35,777 nt of DNA from contig CAYUKK010000115.1 of the NCBI GenBank assembly GCA_964445305.1, positions 1 through 35,777 of the forward strand. Reading direction: 5' to 3'. Below the pieces are notes generated by a model. The model was not told where the DNA came from. It did not search any database and worked only from the letters and a program-made list of their open reading frames with translations. Positions 23,697 to 32,042 of this stretch are shown here, one piece after another. The translations under genes were made by a program, and so were the position numbers. The stretch is from CAYUKK01 sp964445305 (GTDB taxonomy: Bacteria; Acidobacteriota; Aminicenantia; Aminicenantales; UBA8522). The first letter of the stretch is position 1. Each line of letters opens with the position of its first letter.

Positions 23697-24614
23697 ATGA
23701 AAAAAAGGAAATGGAGCAACTGGTTTTTTATGGGTATGGGGCTTTCCTTTCTTTTTCTTTCCGCAAAAGCGGCCGATAAGTTCGTCCAGAGCACGTGGGC
23801 GGCAAGGCCAGTTGTCATCGATGCCTCGGCGGAGGAGTGGAGTGATGATGTGCTTGCTTCCGAAGAGAGCCCTGCCGTCGACGTGGCCTTGCGCAATGAT
23901 GCCGATAACCTCTACATTCTTTTTATCATCCGTGATAACGATTTCTTGAGCACCCTCGAGGCCACGGGAATGTCCGTATTTATCGACCCCTTGGGGAAGA
24001 AAAAGAAAGACCAAGGGCTCCGTTTCTTTCGAAGACGGGTCAGCCCGGATGAGTTCATCCAGATAGTGGAGAGACGGGGCCAGGTTCTTTCGGAAGAACA
24101 GAAAGATGAAATAAAGTCAAAACCCAGCTACCTTCTCTATGATTGTGAAATCCTCGACAAGAAGAAAAGCGTCCCGCCGGAAAGCCTGCTCACCGAGGGG
24201 GTCGAGCTCCCCACTTTCCGTTACATCAAGCAAGGCGAGAGGTCGGTCTTCGAATTCCGGATTCCTCTTGGCCGGGGAGGGGGCCCGGGAAAAATCCAGG
24301 CCTCGGGCGGGGGGACTTTTAAGCTCGGGTTTGAATGGGGAGGCCTGACCAAGGAAATGCAGGCGGCGCGGCTGGCCCGGGTGGTAGCGGCTTCGGAGAA
24401 AGGCGCAGAGAGGGAGACAGCTTCTGAATCTCATGCCCGGGGTGATCGGACCGGCGATTTCTCTACGGGCGCAGCTTCAGCCGGCCCTTCCAAATCAGGG
24501 CCAAAAAAATATTCATTCTGGCTGGACGTCAAGCTCGCTTCCTCTGTCGAGCCTGGCAAAATTGTTGGGAGCTCAGCCGGAAGAAACACTCATCCTGACC
24601 ATCGGGAACGATAG
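23697..24614 (+). CDS. Exported protein with CBM9-like domain
   Basis: The 305-residue protein has a signal peptide (MKKRKWSN then a hydrophobic stretch ending SAKAAD). Residues about 35-110 follow the pattern of family 9 carbohydrate-binding/DOMON-like domains: VIDASAEEWSD, then VDVALRNDADNLYILFIIRD, then SVFIDP. The C-terminal third is low-complexity and charged. Its last 20 residues (after WLDVKLAS) may be frameshifted, since another frame continues with LAKLLGAQPEETLILTIGND. No operon partner is evident. Function unknown. Confidence 0.72.
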   Translation: MKKRKWSNWFFMGMGLSFLFLSAKAADKFVQSTWAARPVVIDASAEEWSDDVLASEESPAVDVALRNDADNLYILFIIRDNDFLSTLEATGMSVFIDPLGKKKKDQGLRFFRRRVSPDEFIQIVERRGQVLSEEQKDEIKSKPSYLLYDCEILDKKKSVPPESLLTEGVELPTFRYIKQGERSVFEFRIPLGRGGGPGKIQASGGGTFKLGFEWGGLTKEMQAARLARVVAASEKGAERETASESHARGDRTGDFSTGAASAGPSKSGPKKYSFWLDVKLASSVEPGKIVGSSAGRNTHPDHRER

Positions 24615-24703
24615 GCTTCGCCAAGAAGAAAGAAAAATATTTCCGAAGAGGCATTAAAGAGGGATCCACTTCCAGAGAGCCCCGGCGAGAGGGAGTGTTT
24701 TTT

Positions 24704-26038
24704 TCAATCAAAAAAGGCGGGAGTGCTTCTATGCGCCATCGTGTACTGGCAGAGGAGGCGGTCGAAGAATGCCCGGACGCGGGCCTCAAATTTTTCCCTC
24801 GAAAATTCCTGTGCTTTCCGGCGTGCCGCTCGAGAGAGCTCGCTCACGAGAGAAGGATTTCTCAAGAGCTCGAGGGTGCGCTCCAGGAGCATGGCGCGGG
24901 ATTTGACCCGGAAGCCGTTCACTCCGTCGTCGACGATTTCGGGTAGTCCACCGCCATCGTAAACAATGGGGACGACGCCGTGCTCCATCGCCTCGATGGT
25001 GGTCATTCCGAAGTGCTCGACAGCTGATGGGTCATCCTGGACAATCCCGCACAGATGCCAGAACAGGGTCGCTTCCTCGTAGAGGGATTCAAGCTCCGTG
25101 GCGGTGATATTAACCCGCAGTTCGATGCTGGAGCGGGGATGCTGGCGGAGAAGCTCTTCGAGATGGGCAAGATAACGGTTACCAGAGCTGCTCCCTCCGG
25201 CCAAGATAAATTTCCATCCCTTGATTGCCTCGGGGTAGAAGGTATGGAGACGAAGGAAAGTCTCTATCATCTCCTTCTGCCTCTTTGTCCCCTCAACCTC
25301 GAACCGAGCCACCGAAAGGAGGAGCTTCCTCTTTGGCTTTTCCCCCCCGCCGGATTTCCTCTCCACATAAGGATAGATGTGCTCATGGGAGGGAATTTTC
25401 CATTTTTTGGCGATCCATTCCGATGTGTAGCGGCTATTGTAAACAATATAGTCATAACGGTCAGCGTAGAAATAGAGGCGCGGCCGCCTCTCGGGAAAAT
25501 GGCAGACGAGGACGGAGATGTTGGCCAGCGGGTAGACCATCTCGTTCATGCTGTTGTTGATGAAGATATCGTAATTGCCGCTTTCCCGGCTCACAGGATG
25601 AAAGGGATTGGGCTCCTGGCCTGAAACAAGCGCCGGGTCAAGATGAGCCACTTCTTTTTTCTCATAATAAGGGAGCTTAAGAACCTTGATGCGGCAGCGG
25701 GATAAATCCAGGCCGTACCAGCGGCGAAAATCCTCAAGGCCGACCTCTCTATTCGCCAGGATGGTGATATCGAAGACATCCTGAAGGGTGGCGGCCATAG
25801 TCAACCCATATTTCTGGGCGCCACCGATAAAATGGATGGCATGGTCGTAAAGAGCTAAGGTTGGCCGCCGCCACCCGAAGCTAACCTCCATCCTCGACAA
25901 GAGGTTGAAAGCAGCCTGAACTCCATTCTCGAGGGAAATTCTGGAAACTTCCTGGTGGAGCAATGGGTGGGCCTCGGCCGGATCCTTCTTTAATTTTTCC
26001 AGGAGTTCAACGAAGGCTAAATCGTCCGTTGTCCTCAT
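24704..26038 (-). CDS. GT4-type glycosyltransferase
   Basis: This 444-residue glycosyltransferase has the GT-B fold. The N-terminal domain (DHAIHFIGGAQKYGLTMA) and the C-terminal donor-site region with HFGMTTIEAMEHGVVPIVYDGGGLPEIV are typical of the GT4 family, related to ALG11-like enzymes. About 60 N-terminal residues (FVELLEKLKKDPAEAHPLL) are helical and extra to the usual domain. It overlaps the coiled-coil gene upstream by ATGA, so the products probably act together in surface polysaccharide or glycolipid synthesis. The sugar is not predictable. Confidence 0.87.
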   Translation of the reverse strand: MRTTDDLAFVELLEKLKKDPAEAHPLLHQEVSRISLENGVQAAFNLLSRMEVSFGWRRPTLALYDHAIHFIGGAQKYGLTMAATLQDVFDITILANREVGLEDFRRWYGLDLSRCRIKVLKLPYYEKKEVAHLDPALVSGQEPNPFHPVSRESGNYDIFINNSMNEMVYPLANISVLVCHFPERRPRLYFYADRYDYIVYNSRYTSEWIAKKWKIPSHEHIYPYVERKSGGGEKPKRKLLLSVARFEVEGTKRQKEMIETFLRLHTFYPEAIKGWKFILAGGSSSGNRYLAHLEELLRQHPRSSIELRVNITATELESLYEEATLFWHLCGIVQDDPSAVEHFGMTTIEAMEHGVVPIVYDGGGLPEIVDDGVNGFRVKSRAMLLERTLELLRNPSLVSELSRAARRKAQEFSREKFEARVRAFFDRLLCQYTMAHRSTPAFFD

Positions 26039-26565
26039 TTTTTTTCTGCCGTCAGAACTTCCGGACTCTGATTGACGGGCTTGTCCGGTTCTCCTTTGAG
26101 GTCTTTCAGTCGGGCCAGGAGAAGGACGAGAGTTTCCTCCAAGCGGCTCATTCTCTCCTGGACGTCGTGGAGTTCTTTCTCCTTCCTCTTGGAAAAGGCA
26201 AACACCGCTTCGAGGAGGGAAGCGGAATTAACGTTGAACTGCGTCTGCTTGGGTGTTATCTGCTCGGTATAGAAGCGAATCAGGCTCATGAATTTTCGCT
26301 TGAGAAAAAGAATCAGCCGGCCGATAATTTTTCGGTGGGACCGGAGGGCTTGAGGGTCGGGGTTGAGGTCCGTTGACAGCTTGAGTTCCGCCAGCCTTTC
26401 CCGAAAGAAAGTCTCGAACTCTCGCTCGGAAAGCTCATTTGGGTCAGTTCGAAATGGGCGGTCGATTTCCTCCCGGATGAGCTCGCGGATATCCTGGATT
26501 TCCTCTTTTCTTCGAATTAGCTCCTCTTTCAAGCGCTCAACTTCTTTTCTCAGGGCTTCTTCCAT
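26035..26565 (-). CDS. Coiled-coil protein paired with GT4 glycosyltransferase
   Basis: The 176-residue protein begins with a long charged coiled coil (about 1-35, EEALRKEVERLKEELIRRKE) and ends with a second (about 120-160). The middle has a basic amphipathic helix (IIGRLILFLKRKFMSLIRFY) which could touch the membrane. Such proteins often accompany glycosyltransferases or methyltransferases that set glycan chain length, acting as a ruler or anchor; that is inference. ATG 26565 is preferred, but GTG 26571 is possible. Confidence 0.7.
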   Translation of the reverse strand: MEEALRKEVERLKEELIRRKEEIQDIRELIREEIDRPFRTDPNELSEREFETFFRERLAELKLSTDLNPDPQALRSHRKIIGRLILFLKRKFMSLIRFYTEQITPKQTQFNVNSASLLEAVFAFSKRKEKELHDVQERMSRLEETLVLLLARLKDLKGEPDKPVNQSPEVLTAEKK

Positions 26566-26716
26566 GGTCACCTTTCTTTCCAGGAAACAGGATGATTTTA
26601 ATACCGGAGCTCATTCATTTCAAGACAATTGGCTAACCCGAGGTGGCTTAGGCTTTCAAAATTGACGGCTGGATTTCGGGTGTGATAAAAGTAACAAGCT
26701 TAAAAAATGGAGGCCG

Positions 26717-29293
26717 ATGCGCATCCTCGTTGTTTCCAGCTTCTATCCTCCTGATCGGCTTGGCGGCTACGAACTTGGCTGTCAAGACCTTGTCGAAGCA
26801 CTCCAGGCACGGGGCCACCTGGTTAAAATTCTCGCCGGTTTCTCGCCGAGGGGAAGAACATCGATGGGCGAGGAAATCCATCGGTCGTTGATAACTGGAT
26901 CCAAGGTCACATCCGACTGGAGGGGAGTTTTCTTCAAGGAATGGACTAACCAGACAGCGTTCCGCAATATGGCCCTCGACTTCTCCCCCGACGTTACCCT
27001 CTTCTTTGACCTCAGCCAGGTTTCTGTTTCGCTCGTTTGGCTGGCCGAGAGGATGGCCATCCCGTTTTCTTTCTATCTCGCTGACAACTGGTTTGCCATC
27101 TGGGAAAAAGACCAATGGCGCCAGTTATGGCCAGCTGAACGACACGGCTTCAGGACTCTTCGCTGGCTGAGTCGACGCTTCGGTGTTATAAAACCAGAGA
27201 CCAGCCTATCCTTCGATCGGGCCATTTTTGCTAGCCGCCATCTTCGTGGTTTAGCAATTCAGCTTGGCCAGGCGAGAGAGGCAGCCGCTGTCGTTCCCTG
27301 GGGAGTTGATCTCGACCGTTTTTGCCCCCCTAAATCTCGAGAATCGAGCTCGACGCGACTCCTCTATGTCGGTCAGTTGATGCCCCACAAAGGGCTTGAT
27401 GTGGCCATCAAAGCCCTGGCAATTCTGAAGAAAAATTTTGGCGGGAAAGAACCGTCGTTCACTGTTGTGGAGGTAAGAAAAGACAAGTCCGGCCCCCACT
27501 ACAAGAGCTATTTTGAAGAGATTGCCCGAAGCCTCGGCGTAGAAGACCTTGTCCGCTTCGAAACGCAAAAGCCACGGCAGCACTTACCCGACATCTACAG
27601 GGCTCATGATATCTTCATCTTTCCTCCGGCAGGCGATGATAGCTTGAGCCTCAGGCTGCTCGAGGCGATGGCCAGCGGAATGGCCGTTGTTTCGACTCCA
27701 ACCCGGGGAAACGCAGACATTCTTGAAGAGGAGCAGAATGCCCTCATCTTCCCGGCCGAAAATGCTGAGGCGTGTGCTCAGCAAATCCAGAAGCTCCTCG
27801 AAAGCCCGCGTCTTTTTGAGCGCCTGACATCCGCCGCGAGGAAGAAAGCTGAACAAAGCTTCGCCCTCGATAAAACGGTCTCGGCTATAGAGGAAGAATT
27901 GGCGAAAGTTGGTAAGCGAGGGCCAGCCGTTGTTTTTTTTGAGAAGCCGATTCCTCGGGCTGATGTGAGGTATACTTGCCGGCGTCTTCGACGCTGGCTT
28001 GCTGTTGGGGCTGTGGCCGTCACGGCTCGTGCCCTCCTCAAGCCGGGCTTTTATGGTCGCATCTTGAAAAAAATGACCGATAAAGGAGCTTCCTTGGCGG
28101 CGCTCCTCGTCTTCCCGATTTGCTTGGAAATATTTTTTAAGCTGGCGGGGAGAAGACGACAGGCCTTCCGGCCTGGAGATGGCCCAGTCGCCAAGCTGAG
28201 GAACGTGATAGTCGTCCAGCTGGCCGACATGGGGGATGTTCTTTTGAGTGGACCTTTTCTTCGGGAATTGAGGCGCGCTGCACCGCGGGCCAGGCTCATC
28301 CTCGCCGTTCAGCCGTCCATGTCCAGCCTGGTCGAGAATTGTCCTTATGTCGATGAGCTTGTTTTTTTCCCCTGGCGGAGTGCAAGAAACTGGCGAAACG
28401 CTTTTACGGGGAGTCCCCTGTGGTGGTGGCAAGCGCTCTGGATAACTGCGCGGAGGCTGTGGAAGCGCCATATCGACACAGCTATTTCCCTTCGCTGGAA
28501 TAACGACCCCTGCCAGGCTGCTTCCCTCATCCTCATGTACGCCAGCGGCGCCGCAAAGCGGATCGGGTACCACGATTTTCCCCATCACCTTACTGGCTAT
28601 AAATTGACCGATGTTAACCGTCTCATTACTCTTGGCCCCGTCAGGGGATTTCCCGAGCATGAAATCGAACGTCAGCTCGACCTTCTCTCCTTTCTGGGGC
28701 TCAACCCCGACAAAAGCGGCGCCGGAATGGAGCTCTGGACAACGGAAGAAGATAATGCCTTCGCCGCCGATGTTCTCAAGAAGTCTGGATTGGCCAGGGA
28801 TGAGCTTCTCGTGGCTTTTGCGCCCGGCGCTGCCTGGGAATTTCGGCGCTGGCCGGCGGAGCGATTTGTCGAGGTTGGAAGATGGCTTCAGGAATGCCAC
28901 GGCGCTTTTGTTTTGATTTTCGCTGCCCGAAACGAGCATCACCTGGCTCTTCAGGTTGAAAAGGGTCTTTATCCCGGCCAAACGCTCAACCTTGCCGGTC
29001 AGACGACCATCCCTCAGATGGGCGCTCTCCTTCGGCACTGCCGGCTTTTTCTGGGGAATGATTCCGGGCCTTTGCATGTTGCGGTCGCCGCCGGCGTTCC
29101 TGTCGTCGGGCTATTCGGCCCGGGCGAATACGAGCGCTTCCGTCCCTGGGGACCGGCTAACGAAGTTATCCGCCTGACCTTCCCCTGTAGCCCATGCTCG
29201 CAGAGCTGCTTCTTCGAGAGTGCCCGGTGCATCCGTGGGATTTCTGTCAGCCAGGTCAAGGAGACCATCGTTCGAAAGCTCGGTCTTGAATGA
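26717..29293 (+). CDS. Bifunctional GT4-GT9 glycosyltransferase fusion
   Basis: The 858-residue protein joins two glycosyltransferases. Residues 1-400 form a GT4 enzyme (ILVVSSFYPPDRLGGYE, PWGVDLDRF, YVGQLMPHKGLD, LRLLEAMASGMAVVSTPTRG). A linker (about 405-490) has two hydrophobic stretches. Residues about 495-858 form a GT9 heptosyltransferase-like enzyme (VVQLADMGDVLLSGP, FAPGAAWEFRRWP, LAGQTTIPQMGALL, NDSGPLHVAVAAGVP) with the Cys-rich WaaF/WaaC-type end (CSPCSQSC). GGAGG precedes ATG 26717. It probably adds two consecutive sugars during LPS core or other outer-membrane glycan assembly. It is divergent from the coiled-coil/GT4 pair. Confidence 0.9.
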   Translation: MRILVVSSFYPPDRLGGYELGCQDLVEALQARGHLVKILAGFSPRGRTSMGEEIHRSLITGSKVTSDWRGVFFKEWTNQTAFRNMALDFSPDVTLFFDLSQVSVSLVWLAERMAIPFSFYLADNWFAIWEKDQWRQLWPAERHGFRTLRWLSRRFGVIKPETSLSFDRAIFASRHLRGLAIQLGQAREAAAVVPWGVDLDRFCPPKSRESSSTRLLYVGQLMPHKGLDVAIKALAILKKNFGGKEPSFTVVEVRKDKSGPHYKSYFEEIARSLGVEDLVRFETQKPRQHLPDIYRAHDIFIFPPAGDDSLSLRLLEAMASGMAVVSTPTRGNADILEEEQNALIFPAENAEACAQQIQKLLESPRLFERLTSAARKKAEQSFALDKTVSAIEEELAKVGKRGPAVVFFEKPIPRADVRYTCRRLRRWLAVGAVAVTARALLKPGFYGRILKKMTDKGASLAALLVFPICLEIFFKLAGRRRQAFRPGDGPVAKLRNVIVVQLADMGDVLLSGPFLRELRRAAPRARLILAVQPSMSSLVENCPYVDELVFFPWRSARNWRNAFTGSPLWWWQALWITARRLWKRHIDTAISLRWNNDPCQAASLILMYASGAAKRIGYHDFPHHLTGYKLTDVNRLITLGPVRGFPEHEIERQLDLLSFLGLNPDKSGAGMELWTTEEDNAFAADVLKKSGLARDELLVAFAPGAAWEFRRWPAERFVEVGRWLQECHGAFVLIFAARNEHHLALQVEKGLYPGQTLNLAGQTTIPQMGALLRHCRLFLGNDSGPLHVAVAAGVPVVGLFGPGEYERFRPWGPANEVIRLTFPCSPCSQSCFFESARCIRGISVSQVKETIVRKLGLE

Positions 29294-29310
29294 CAAGCAA
29301 AGGAGAAAAA

Positions 29311-30669
29311 GTGTCCGTAGAAAAAAGGGAGCAGGGAAACGGTCTTCAGCGGAGACTTGGTCTTTTTCCCCTGACGAACATCGTCGTCGCCAACATGGTC
29401 GGGGCGGGTATATTTACCACCTCCGGACTGCTCATGGCCGGGTTGAAAGAGCCGCTGCTCATGCTAGTCCTCTGGGCAGCCGGCGGAGTCATTGCCCTCT
29501 GTGGCGCTTTGAGCTATGGCGAGCTGGGTGCTGCGATGCCAAGGGCTGGTGGGGAGTATACGTTCCTTTCTCGCCTCTTCCACCCGGTTTTCGGGTTCTT
29601 GAGCGGCTGGGTATCTTTTTTTGCCGGGTTCTCAGCGCCGATTGCGGCCTCGGCCATTGGCTTCTCGGAGTATTTGACGAGGGCTCTTCCTGCTCTTCCG
29701 AGTTCGGGGAAAAAGTTCTACGCCATTGCCGTCATCCTTGTTTTCACTTTCGTCCATTCTCGGGGAATTGAGCTCGGGGCAAGAGTTCAGAATGTCTTGA
29801 CCCTCCTCAAAATCGGCCTCATCCTTGGACTCATCAGCGCCGGTTTTTTATCCGGAGAGGGGGAGCTCAGCCATCTCACTCGCGGCGAGGGATTTGTCTT
29901 CGATTTTGGTGGCTGGAAGACAATAGGTCTTTCCCTCATGTGGATTATGTTCGCATACAGCGGCTGGAATGCTTCTGCCTATGTCGGGTCGGAGGTGCGG
30001 AACCCGCAAAGAAATCTTCCCCACTCCCTTCTCCTGGGGACGGGCATCGTCCTTCTCCTTTACCTCGGGCTCAATCTTTTCTATATCTATGCTGTCCCGC
30101 CTGCCGAGATGGCCGGGGTGATCTCCATCGGCGGCCTCGCTTCCGGGAAACTCTTTGGGCCTTCCTTCGAAAGCGTCCTTTCGCTCCTTATCGCCTTTGC
30201 CCTTTTTTCTTCCCTCAGCGCTTTCCTCATTCTTGGCCCGCGCGTCTATTACGCCATGGCTTGCGACCGCTGCTTTTTTCCCTTCGCCTCCCAAGTCCAC
30301 GCCCGCTACCAGGTGCCCGCCAAATCCATTTTCCTCCAGGGAGCGATTGCCTCGCTGATGGTCCTTTTGGGGACATTTGACCAGATTCTTACTTATATGG
30401 GCTTTTCGCTGGGAATCTTCCCTCTCCTCGCTGTTTTCGGTGTTTTCAAGGTGCGGCGCTCCGGGATAAGCGACTACCGTCTTCCCGGATACCCCGTCGT
30501 TCCAGCCGTTTATCTCCTGGCCGGTGCCTCTATCCTCATCCTCGGCTTTTTCGAGCGTCCTGTGGAATCCTCTATCGCCATCGTCATGGTCTTCCTTGGC
30601 CTTCCCGTCTTTTACCTTTTCCAAAAGTCGCTCCAGCGCCGGCAAGAAAATCGTCCTCATGGTCGATGA
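29311..30669 (+). CDS. APC-family amino-acid permease
   Basis: The 452-residue protein has about 12 membrane helices. ANMVGAGIFTTSGLLM is the unwound TM1 motif of APC-superfamily transporters, and RAGGEYTFLSRLFHP in TM2-loop is typical of the LAT/APA branch. GTG 29311 with AAAGGAGA (29299-29306) is a better start than ATG 29290, which overlaps the upstream stop by 4 bases but lacks a Shine-Dalgarno. Substrate unknown. It may be co-transcribed with the glycosyltransferase fusion but shows no functional link. Confidence 0.9.
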   Translation: MSVEKREQGNGLQRRLGLFPLTNIVVANMVGAGIFTTSGLLMAGLKEPLLMLVLWAAGGVIALCGALSYGELGAAMPRAGGEYTFLSRLFHPVFGFLSGWVSFFAGFSAPIAASAIGFSEYLTRALPALPSSGKKFYAIAVILVFTFVHSRGIELGARVQNVLTLLKIGLILGLISAGFLSGEGELSHLTRGEGFVFDFGGWKTIGLSLMWIMFAYSGWNASAYVGSEVRNPQRNLPHSLLLGTGIVLLLYLGLNLFYIYAVPPAEMAGVISIGGLASGKLFGPSFESVLSLLIAFALFSSLSAFLILGPRVYYAMACDRCFFPFASQVHARYQVPAKSIFLQGAIASLMVLLGTFDQILTYMGFSLGIFPLLAVFGVFKVRRSGISDYRLPGYPVVPAVYLLAGASILILGFFERPVESSIAIVMVFLGLPVFYLFQKSLQRRQENRPHGR

Positions 30670-30727
30670 GCCCACGGCGGCCATGGCCACGCTGAAGGGA
30701 CATCCTTTGAATACGAGACGAGTGGGC

Positions 30728-31255
30728 TTAAAACCGGAGACTGAGGCGATACCGGTAGCCAAGGTCTTTTTCCTTGAACTTGAAGGAGCGGATGACCCTG
30801 AGCTCGGGCTCGTTCCACTTGGCGATACAAGCGTAAATTTCTTTGTAGCCCTGCTTTTGCGCGTACTCGATGACATGTTTGTGGAGGAGCTTGGATATCC
30901 CCCGGTTACGGAAGGCTCTGGAGACAAAGGTGATCTGGAGATAGAACTCGGGGGGCACGGTACCCTTCGGAAGAGGAAGGACATCGTACATCCTGTCCAC
31001 TTCTGGAGCGCCGAGGGAAGGATAGCCGATAAGAAACCCGACCACCCTTTTCTCCACCAGGGCGACGAAGGTTTTGTATTTATACCGGGGGTTAAGGTAG
31101 CGCTTCCGGTAATCTTCGATTTGAGACTTGATGCGAACGGCTTGGAACTTTTCCGCCATCTCCGCCTCGAGCTCCCTGACCAGCTTGAGAACCTGATTCC
31201 GGTCGCGGCGGCGATAGGGCCTCACCGTCACCCGAAACTCTTTATCTTTGTCCAT
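30728..31255 (-). CDS. GNAT-family N-acetyltransferase
   Basis: The 175-residue protein starts FRVTVRPYRRRDRNQV and contains the acetyl-CoA motif LQITFVSRAFRNRGISKLLHK, followed by EYAQKQGYKEIYACIAKWN and GYRYRLSLRF. It is a cytosolic acetyltransferase with unknown acceptor. Start choice is uncertain: ATG 31255 begins just before the domain; ATG 31279 and TTG 31288 are in frame. It is convergent with the permease. Confidence 0.82.
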   Translation of the reverse strand: MDKDKEFRVTVRPYRRRDRNQVLKLVRELEAEMAEKFQAVRIKSQIEDYRKRYLNPRYKYKTFVALVEKRVVGFLIGYPSLGAPEVDRMYDVLPLPKGTVPPEFYLQITFVSRAFRNRGISKLLHKHVIEYAQKQGYKEIYACIAKWNEPELRVIRSFKFKEKDLGYRYRLSLRF

Positions 31256-31430
31256 TAAATTCTCTATATGATACCGCATCTCTGACAATAATCAAGCTGG
31301 CTGGCCTCGGTCTCGCCGAGTACCAAAAGCTAAGCCGGGGGTCATATCGATTCCCATTCTATCAAGGAAGCTTGAGTTGGCCCCAGGATGCATGTAGAAT
31401 GGTATTTGCGGTCGAAAAGAAAACTGGAGG

Positions 31431-31739
31431 ATGGGGCGTGAGGCGGAGGACCGACCCCGGTCGAGAAGGAACAGCCTGATGGCCGGGGAGAAATGGGAAG
31501 TTTGTCTTTGTGGGGATTCCCCCTCCTATGAGGTCTGGTGCCGGAAATTTTCCTCCTACCGGCGGGCGCGGCGGTTCATGAAGAAGTATCTCCGTCGAAA
31601 TCAATCTTTCTACTGTGCTCTCATTTCCAATGATGATAACTCTGTGTTCGAGACTTTCTACTGGAACGGGAAAAAGATCATTGGCTGGGATAAACCCTGG
31701 GTTCTTTCGCGGCGTCAGGCGCTGGCTTTGAAAGATTGA
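31431..31739 (+). CDS. Small hypothetical protein (aromatic/basic)
   Basis: The product is 102 residues from ATG 31431 or 86 residues from ATG 31479. The part from 31479 on looks like a folded small domain (WEVCLCGDSPSYEVW, YRRARRFMKKYLRRNQ, CALISNDDNSVFETFYWNGKK). The Arg/Lys-rich helix could bind nucleic acid. GGAGG directly abuts ATG 31431, which is too close for an ideal site, so the start is open. No family recognised. Confidence 0.6.
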   Translation: MGREAEDRPRSRRNSLMAGEKWEVCLCGDSPSYEVWCRKFSSYRRARRFMKKYLRRNQSFYCALISNDDNSVFETFYWNGKKIIGWDKPWVLSRRQALALKD

Positions 31740-31977
31740 CGCGGCATATCTTTTCTGCATAAAGCAAGCGTAAATATAACTCCTTGTTTGCCCACTTTTA
31801 AGATGTGGTGGAAACACCGAGAGTCGAAGATGAAGTCTGAGCCGCTCTTGGCGAGATATTCAACCTAAAAACGCAAAGAATGATAGAATATATAGGTTTA
31901 CTAAGTATGACCTCCAGAAACATGACCTTGACCATGAATCCTCCAACTCCGGGCAGGGAAGAGAAAGGGAAGCGTTT
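31740..31977. other. Intergenic region, no gene seen
   Basis: AT-rich sequence between the small protein and the promoter of the DhaL-DegV gene. No convincing frame, RNA or repeat was found. Confidence 0.6.
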
Positions 31978-32005
31978 TTGACAAATGAACTCCAATAAGC
32001 ATAAT
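31978..32005 (+). promoter_or_regulatory. Promoter for DhaL-DegV gene
   Basis: A perfect TTGACA (31978-31983), a 16-bp spacer and CATAAT (32000-32005), 37 bases before the GTG start at 32043. Confidence 0.7.
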
Positions 32006-32042
32006 TATGGGATACATCAGATTATAGGATGGTAAGCCGCCA

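Noticed and set aside
27584..29077. 497-codon minus-strand frame opposite the GT4-GT9 fusion
   Set aside because: No recognisable domain; entirely within a well-supported gene on the other strand.
29848..30984. 378-codon minus-strand frame opposite the permease
   Set aside because: Ser/Arg/Lys/Glu-rich shadow with no fold; overlaps the permease and the GNAT gene.
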